17,563 nt of DNA from assembly GCA_938091985.1 (NCBI GenBank), contig CALKOE010000347.1, positions 1 to 17,563 on the forward strand, given 5' to 3'. Made by a program: the position numbers and the translations under genes. This document shows positions 13,480 through 17,563 of this stretch, piece by piece. Source of the stretch: an uncultured Acidimicrobiales bacterium. GTDB lineage: Bacteria > Actinomycetota > Acidimicrobiia > Acidimicrobiales > Aldehydirespiratoraceae. Within the stretch, counting starts at the first letter, position 1. The number at the start of each line of letters is the position of its first letter. The notes under the pieces were generated by a model. It was not told the origin of the DNA. It made no database searches and saw only the letters and a list, made by a program, of their open reading frames with translations.

Positions 13480-14816
13480 TCCCGATCGTCACCCCGGCGA
13501 GGATGGCGGAGATCGACGAAGCCGAGGCCGCGCGGATCGACGAGCTGATAGATCGCGCCGGACGAGCGGTGGCCCTCACCGCGCTGGCGATGCTCGGCGG
13601 AACCTATGGCCGCCGGGTCATCGTGCTGGCCGGACCCGGCAACAATGGTGCCGACGGGCGCGTCGCTGCTCATCATCTGCGACGTCGGGGTGTGCGCGTT
13701 GAGATCGTCGATGCGCTCGCTGCGCCTTCTCGACTGTCGACCACCGATCTCGTGATCGATGCCGCATTCGGCAACGGGTTGCGTCGCCCCTATGAAGCGC
13801 CGACGGTCGAACGGGGCACTCCAGTTCTTGCTGTCGACATTCCCTCGGGCATCGACGGGCTCACCGGGGTGGCCCTCGGCCGGCCACTTCGGGCCGATCG
13901 AACGGTGACCTTCGCTGCGCTCAAGCCTGGCCTCGTGCTCGAGCCGGGCCGCAGCGTGGCTGGCACGGTCGAGGTGGTCGACATCGGGCTCGACCCCGGA
14001 GAGGTGCGCACACATGCGGTCACCGACGCCGACGTTGCCGAGATGCTCGCCGACCGGCCGGCCGACGACCACAAGTGGCGCAGCGGCGTCCGCATCGTCG
14101 GGGGATCGCCGGGAATGACGGGAGCGGCGGCGTTGGCCGCTCGATCTGCGCAGCGCGTGGGCGCCGGAATCGTCCAACTCGCCATGCCGGGCGCTCGGGG
14201 CGACGAGGGGCCGGTGGAATCCGTCGGTCATGCGATTCCTCTCCACGACTGGGCCGTGGCTGCGTTCTCGGAGATGGATGATCGAATACGGGCGCTGCTC
14301 GTCGGTCCCGGGCTCGGACTCGTCGATGCGGCGGCGCTCAAAGCTTCCTGCGCGGTGCAGTGTCCGCTCGTACTCGACGGGGATGCCCTTCAAGGCGAGC
14401 TCGTGGCGTTGCTCGCCCAACGCGCTGAGTCGACGGTGCTCACGCCTCACGATGGGGAGTGGCGACGCATGGCCGGCACCGACGACACCGACCGGCTCGC
14501 GGCGACGCAGGCGTTCGCTCAGGCGCAACAAGTGACGGTTGTCCGTAAGGGGCCGAGCACCGTCATCGCCGATCCCTCAGGTTCGGTGCGGGTTGTCACG
14601 TCAGGATCGGCGGCGTTGGCCACCGCCGGGACCGGAGATGTTCTGGCGGGAGCGGTGACCGCCCTGCTCGCCCGGGGCTACGAACCGTTCGACGCCGCCA
14701 CGATCGCCGCACATATCCACGGGATGGCCGGGACCCGACTCGGCCCCGGGCTCGTCGCCGGTGAAGTCGCCGATCTGTTTCCCGTGGTGATGGCCGATCT
14801 CCAGGCGCAGCGCTGA
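13476..14816 (+). CDS. nnr: bifunctional NAD(P)HX epimerase / ADP-dependent dehydratase
   Basis: This enzyme repairs damaged (hydrated) NADH and NADPH. An N-terminal YjeF-type epimerase interconverts the R and S hydrates, and a C-terminal ribokinase-like domain removes water from the S form using ADP. The 446-residue product has the epimerase motif GPGNNGADG (53-61), DAAFGNGL and VDIPSGIDG. The dehydratase part starts near residue 200 with IVGGSPGMTGAAALAARSA and has LVGPGLG, LDGDAL, LTPHDGEW, VRKGPSTVIADP and AGTGDVLAG (384-392, catalytic-type Asp388). The second Gly of the usual NNGGDG is Ala and the following Phe is Arg, so epimerase activity deserves a check. It overlaps acpS by 4 bases and is followed by a glycosyltransferase gene after 4 bases. 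Confidence 0.94.
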   Translation: MIPIVTPARMAEIDEAEAARIDELIDRAGRAVALTALAMLGGTYGRRVIVLAGPGNNGADGRVAAHHLRRRGVRVEIVDALAAPSRLSTTDLVIDAAFGNGLRRPYEAPTVERGTPVLAVDIPSGIDGLTGVALGRPLRADRTVTFAALKPGLVLEPGRSVAGTVEVVDIGLDPGEVRTHAVTDADVAEMLADRPADDHKWRSGVRIVGGSPGMTGAAALAARSAQRVGAGIVQLAMPGARGDEGPVESVGHAIPLHDWAVAAFSEMDDRIRALLVGPGLGLVDAAALKASCAVQCPLVLDGDALQGELVALLAQRAESTVLTPHDGEWRRMAGTDDTDRLAATQAFAQAQQVTVVRKGPSTVIADPSGSVRVVTSGSAALATAGTGDVLAGAVTALLARGYEPFDAATIAAHIHGMAGTRLGPGLVAGEVADLFPVVMADLQAQR

Positions 14817-14820
14817 TCCG

Positions 14821-15927
14821 ATGACGCTGACGGTCGACCTCGTCGAGCCGTTCTACGGCGGTTCGCATCAGGCATGGGCCGACGGTTGGGCATCCCACAG
14901 CGACCACGAGGTGCGATGCCACACGATGCCTGCGTCGGGATGGCGATGGAGGATGAGAGGCGCATCGTCGACTCTCGCCCCCATGCTCGTGGAGGCCCAT
15001 GAGCACCACCCCGCCGACCTCTTGGTGGTGTCGGACATGATCGACCTCGGCGACCTGCTCGCTCGAACGCGCACCACCCACATCGAGACACCGGTGGCGC
15101 TGTATCTCCACGAGAATCAGCTGACCTATCCGCGCCAGCCGGGCGAGGATCTCGACGCGGGACTTGCCTGGATCACGTGGCGCAATCTGACCCTCGCCGA
15201 CGAGATCTGGATCAACTCGGCCTTTCATCGCGACGAGCTGCTGGCGGCCCTGCCGCCGTTCCTCGAGGCCGTACCGGACCACAATCACCTCGACCTCCTC
15301 GAAGGTGTGGCCCAGCGAATCCGCGTGCTGCCCGTTGGCGTCGAGATTCCCGAGTCGTTGCCACGCACCGAGCCGCCCCTGATCCTGAGCAACCAACGCT
15401 GGCACCACGACAAGGACGTCGCATCGGTTGTCCGTGCGCTCCTTCGCCTGGCCGCGGACGGCGTGCCGTTTCGCGCCGCTGTGGTCGGCGATCATCGCGG
15501 CGGAAACGCGGACGAGATCGACCCGCTGCTCGACCGCCTCGGCGACCGGTTGGTTGCTCGCGGTCATCAAGATCGTGCCGCCTACGAGATGGTGGTCGGT
15601 CAGGCCGACATCGTGGTGTCGGCTGCCCGCAACGAGTTCTTCGGCATCGCCGTCGTAGAGGCACTCGGTGCCGGCGCCGTTCCCGTGTTGCCGAACGCGC
15701 TGGCCTACCCGGAGGTGGTCCCGGTGCAGTTCCACGCGTCGGCGCTCTACGAACGAGGCGAACTCCGCCCGGCGATCGAGCGTGCCATCAGCGATCTCTC
15801 GCTCCGTCGAGCTGCCGTCGCCGGGCTCGACAGAGCCATGGACAGGTTCCGCTGGGCAAACGTGGCTCCGGCCTACGACCGCGCGGCATCGGCTCTCGCC
15901 GCACCGGGCCACCCGGGCGAGCACTAG
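14821..15927 (+). CDS. DUF3524/GTDC1-type glycosyltransferase, tRNA-queuosine mannosyltransferase-like
   Basis: This 368-residue protein resembles the GTDC1/DUF3524 family, whose animal member attaches mannose to queuosine in tRNA-Asp. Family features seen are VEPFYGGSHQAWADG (8-22), the basic WRWRMRG segment and LHENQLTYP (96-104), the family's strongest signature. Then come INSAFHRDELLAALP, RVLPVGVE, the linker to the GT-B C-terminal half with NQRWHHDKD (191-199), and ARNEFFGIAVVEAL (269-282) with the EFFG of the donor site. No signal peptide or membrane segment is seen, so it should be cytoplasmic. The ATG is 4 bases after nnr. Being next to tsaE/tsaB, also tRNA-modification genes, is consistent with a tRNA role. 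The exact sugar and acceptor in bacteria are inference; a general GT4 role cannot be excluded. Confidence 0.82.
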   Translation: MTLTVDLVEPFYGGSHQAWADGWASHSDHEVRCHTMPASGWRWRMRGASSTLAPMLVEAHEHHPADLLVVSDMIDLGDLLARTRTTHIETPVALYLHENQLTYPRQPGEDLDAGLAWITWRNLTLADEIWINSAFHRDELLAALPPFLEAVPDHNHLDLLEGVAQRIRVLPVGVEIPESLPRTEPPLILSNQRWHHDKDVASVVRALLRLAADGVPFRAAVVGDHRGGNADEIDPLLDRLGDRLVARGHQDRAAYEMVVGQADIVVSAARNEFFGIAVVEALGAGAVPVLPNALAYPEVVPVQFHASALYERGELRPAIERAISDLSLRRAAVAGLDRAMDRFRWANVAPAYDRAASALAAPGHPGEH

Positions 15928-15928
15928 C

Positions 15929-16846
15929 GTGCAGCGCGTGAAGATTGCTGTCGACGGAGTGACCGTCGGTCATTGGACCGACCTCGAGGCCCGCACCGGA
16001 TGCACTGTCATTCGTCTGCCGGCAGAGACAGTGGCTTCCGGCGATATCCGGGGTGGCGCGCCGGCCACCCGTGAGTTCGCCCTGCTCGAACCCTCCCGGC
16101 TCGTTGCCGCGGTCGACGCAATCGTGTTGAGCGGGGGTTCTGCCTTCGGGCTCGCGGCGGCCGACGGAGTGATGTCGGTCCTCGAAGCAGAGAGTCGAGG
16201 CTTCCCGACGGCGAATGGACCGGTGCCGATCGTCGTCGCCATGTCGCTCTACGACCTCGCGGTCGGCTCGGCCGAGGTTCGACCCGACTCAGCGGCCGGC
16301 GCCGCGGCCGCTGAAGCAGCCGACACCGATCCAGCGACCGGCCGAGTCGGCGCGGGGACCGGCGCGATGGTGGGGAAGTGGCGCGGACCGCAGCACGCTC
16401 GGCCAGGCGGAATCGGCATCGTCAACGTGACCCGCGGCGAGCTCTCCCTCACCGCCATCGTGGCCAACAACGCGGCCGGTGAAATCGACGAAGGCCAGAT
16501 TGCGGCCACGGTGCTCGACGGGACCTTCGACGAGTGGCCCGACCGGGAGGCCTTTGCTTCCAACACTGCTTCTTCCAACACTGCTTCTTCAAACACTGCT
16601 TCTTCAAACACTGTGATCGGCGTGGTGGTGACCAACGCTCGGCTCGAAAAGACCGAGTGCCGCCTGATCGCCGAGGGAGCCCACGACGGACTCGCGCGCG
16701 CCGTGATCCCGCCGCACATGCGCAGTGATGGCGATGCCTTCGTGGCCGCCGCGACGGGGTTGGTCGAGGCTCATGTTGATGATGTGCGGCTGATGGCCGT
16801 CGTGGCGGTGGAGCAGGCCGTTCGGGAGTCCGTCGGTAGCATCTAG
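15929..16846 (+). CDS. P1/DmpA-family (S58) self-processing aminopeptidase
   Basis: The product belongs to the family of DmpA and mycobacterial Rv1333. These proteins cleave themselves into two chains and then act as N-terminal nucleophile aminopeptidases. The 305-residue reading has VTVGHWTDLEARTGCTV, RGGAPATRE (41-49), SGGSAFGLAAADGVM (68-82), GRVGAGTGAMVGKW and the C-terminal AHDGLARAVIPPHMRSDGD. By comparison with the NTTIGV-type site of relatives, cleavage should fall between Asn227 and Thr228 in SNTVIGVVVTNA, giving chains of 227 and 78 residues. Directly before it the pentapeptide NTASS is repeated three times. The start is taken as GTG 15929, one base after the previous stop; GTG 15938 is equally possible. 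A longer in-frame reading from 15668 lies inside the glycosyltransferase gene. The natural substrate is unknown. Confidence 0.88.
   Translation: MQRVKIAVDGVTVGHWTDLEARTGCTVIRLPAETVASGDIRGGAPATREFALLEPSRLVAAVDAIVLSGGSAFGLAAADGVMSVLEAESRGFPTANGPVPIVVAMSLYDLAVGSAEVRPDSAAGAAAAEAADTDPATGRVGAGTGAMVGKWRGPQHARPGGIGIVNVTRGELSLTAIVANNAAGEIDEGQIAATVLDGTFDEWPDREAFASNTASSNTASSNTASSNTVIGVVVTNARLEKTECRLIAEGAHDGLARAVIPPHMRSDGDAFVAAATGLVEAHVDDVRLMAVVAVEQAVRESVGSI
16562..16612 (+). repeat. 15-bp tandem repeat encoding NTASS next to the peptidase cleavage site
   Basis: Three full 15-base units start at 16562, 16577 and 16592 (AACACTGCTTCTTCM, where M is C or A). A fourth partial AACACT sits at 16607-16612, and GCTTCC just before resembles the end of a unit. 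The copies differ only in the last base of one Ser codon. They are richer in A/T and use TCT/TCA codons, unlike the surrounding GC-rich gene. The last Asn-Thr is the predicted autocleavage bond. Confidence 0.9.
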
Positions 16847-16848
16847 GG

Positions 16849-17340
16849 GTGAGTTCCGGCCCAGATGTTTCGTGCACGACCTCGGCTGCGGCCGACACTC
16901 AGGCCATGGCCGCGGCGATCGCACCGCTGATCACGGATGGCGATCTACTGGTGCTGGTCGGTGATCTCGGCGCAGGAAAGACCGCGTTCACACAGGGGAT
17001 GTGTGTCGAGCTGGGTGTCGACGAACCGGTCACGAGCCCGACGTTCACGCTCGCCAACCGCTACACCGGGCGTCTGACGGTAAACCACCTCGACGTCTAT
17101 CGAATCGAAGCGCTCGCCGAGGCCGAGGATCTGGCCATCGTCGAGCTGCTCGACGATGGCGTGACGCTCATCGAATGGGGTGATGTGATCCTGCCGGCCC
17201 TGCCCGCAGACCGCCTCGACATCCGCATCACATTCGGAGAAGGAGACGACGACCGCAAGCTCGAATTCACCACGGTCGGCGACCGATGGTCGGCTCGACG
17301 GGCCGAACTCCACGACGCCGTCGCGAAGTGGGCGACATGA
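16849..17340 (+). CDS. tsaE: tRNA threonylcarbamoyladenosine biosynthesis ATPase TsaE
   Basis: TsaE is a small P-loop ATPase that works with TsaB and TsaD to put threonylcarbamoyl on A37 of tRNAs reading ANN codons. The 163-residue product has the Walker A motif GDLGAGKT (38-45), the family signature VTSPTFTLANRY (61-72), HLDVYRIE and LIEWGD, with the conserved Glu of the VEW-type motif. The start GTG at 16849 is two bases after the peptidase stop; an internal ATG (residue 20) would leave the first helix out. The end overlaps tsaB as ATGA. The neighbour tsaB confirms the call. Confidence 0.94.
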   Translation: MSSGPDVSCTTSAAADTQAMAAAIAPLITDGDLLVLVGDLGAGKTAFTQGMCVELGVDEPVTSPTFTLANRYTGRLTVNHLDVYRIEALAEAEDLAIVELLDDGVTLIEWGDVILPALPADRLDIRITFGEGDDDRKLEFTTVGDRWSARRAELHDAVAKWAT

Positions 17341-17563
17341 CCGAGCCGTTGACACTGGCGATCGAGTCGGCCACGTCGTGCGTGGGCTGCGCGATCGGCT
17401 CGCCGAGCGGCGTTCTGGCATCCACCTTCTCGTCGCGCTCTCGCCGGCACGCAGAGTCGCTCGCGCCACAGATCGAGTTTCTCGTCGGCCAGGCAGGTGT
17501 GGAACTCGGCGACCTCGACTACATCGCGGTCGACGTCGGGCCGGGGCTCTACACCGGGCTGCG
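17337..17563 (+). CDS. tsaB: TsaB, tRNA threonylcarbamoyladenosine synthesis protein (5' part, cut by window end)
   Basis: TsaB is an inactive ASKHA-fold partner that holds TsaD and TsaE in the threonylcarbamoyl-transfer complex. The first 75 residues are visible: MTEPLTLAIESATSCVGCAI matches the N-terminal phosphate-loop strand, RRHAESLAPQIEFLV matches the family RxHSE..LP.I segment, and VDVGPGLYTGL matches the GPGSFTGLR motif, with Leu-Tyr instead of Ser-Phe. The ATG overlaps the tsaE stop by 4 bases. The rest of the gene, and probably rimI and tsaD, lie beyond the window. Confidence 0.92.
   Translation, partial: MTEPLTLAIESATSCVGCAIGSPSGVLASTFSSRSRRHAESLAPQIEFLVGQAGVELGDLDYIAVDVGPGLYTGL

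Noticed and set aside
15668..15928. Longer reading of the P1 peptidase from ATG 15668
   Set aside because: It overlaps the clear 3' end of the glycosyltransferase gene in another frame, and family similarity begins only near 15940.

Overview
This window comes from a high-GC bacterium, most likely an actinobacterium and probably near the class Acidimicrobiia. The assignment is inference. It rests on GTG starts, -10-only (TAnnnT) leaderless-type promoters, an adenylate kinase with a short LID, and gene order like that of Actinobacteria (spc/alpha ribosomal operons, then truA, rplM-rpsI, glmM, glmS, acpS, nnr, tsaE, tsaB). All 22 protein genes lie on the + strand. They are tightly packed, with ATGA/TGATG/TAATG overlaps or gaps of a few bases inside transcription units.

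Region 1 (1-3017) is the end of the spc operon: rpsE (3' part), rpmD, rplO, secY and adk. Region 2 (3018-6307) is the infA/alpha operon: infA, rpmJ, rpsM, rpsK, rpsD, rpoA and rplQ. It starts at a visible promoter and ends at a 15-bp intrinsic terminator. The map gene often found between adk and infA is absent. infA appears to start at an AUC codon behind a good Shine-Dalgarno, downstream of the promoter and a strong leader hairpin. Region 3 (6308-8158) holds truA (leaderless-type promoter just after the terminator) and rplM-rpsI (own promoter and a short leader hairpin).

Region 4 (8159-13062) is an amino-sugar module. glmM is followed by a 1147-residue GlmS-like protein, nearly twice the usual size. 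It has a large insertion right after the catalytic N-terminal Cys, altered glutaminase-loop residues, a catalytic-tail motif displaced about 110 residues downstream, and an unrecognised C-terminal domain. Together these two genes would feed UDP-GlcNAc synthesis for peptidoglycan.

Region 5 (13108-17563) is a compact operon: acpS, a fused NAD(P)HX epimerase/dehydratase (nnr), a DUF3524/GTDC1-type tRNA-queuosine mannosyltransferase-like glycosyltransferase, a P1/DmpA-family self-processing peptidase, tsaE, and the start of tsaB (cut by the window end). The peptidase carries a 15-bp tandem repeat that copies the Asn-Thr dipeptide of its own predicted autocleavage site three more times just upstream of that site.

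Most of the window is conserved core. The observations most worth checking are the AUC start of infA, the enlarged GlmS, and the repeat at the peptidase cleavage site. No RNA genes, insertion sequences, CRISPR arrays or phage features were seen. No stretch over 300 bases lacks a gene.
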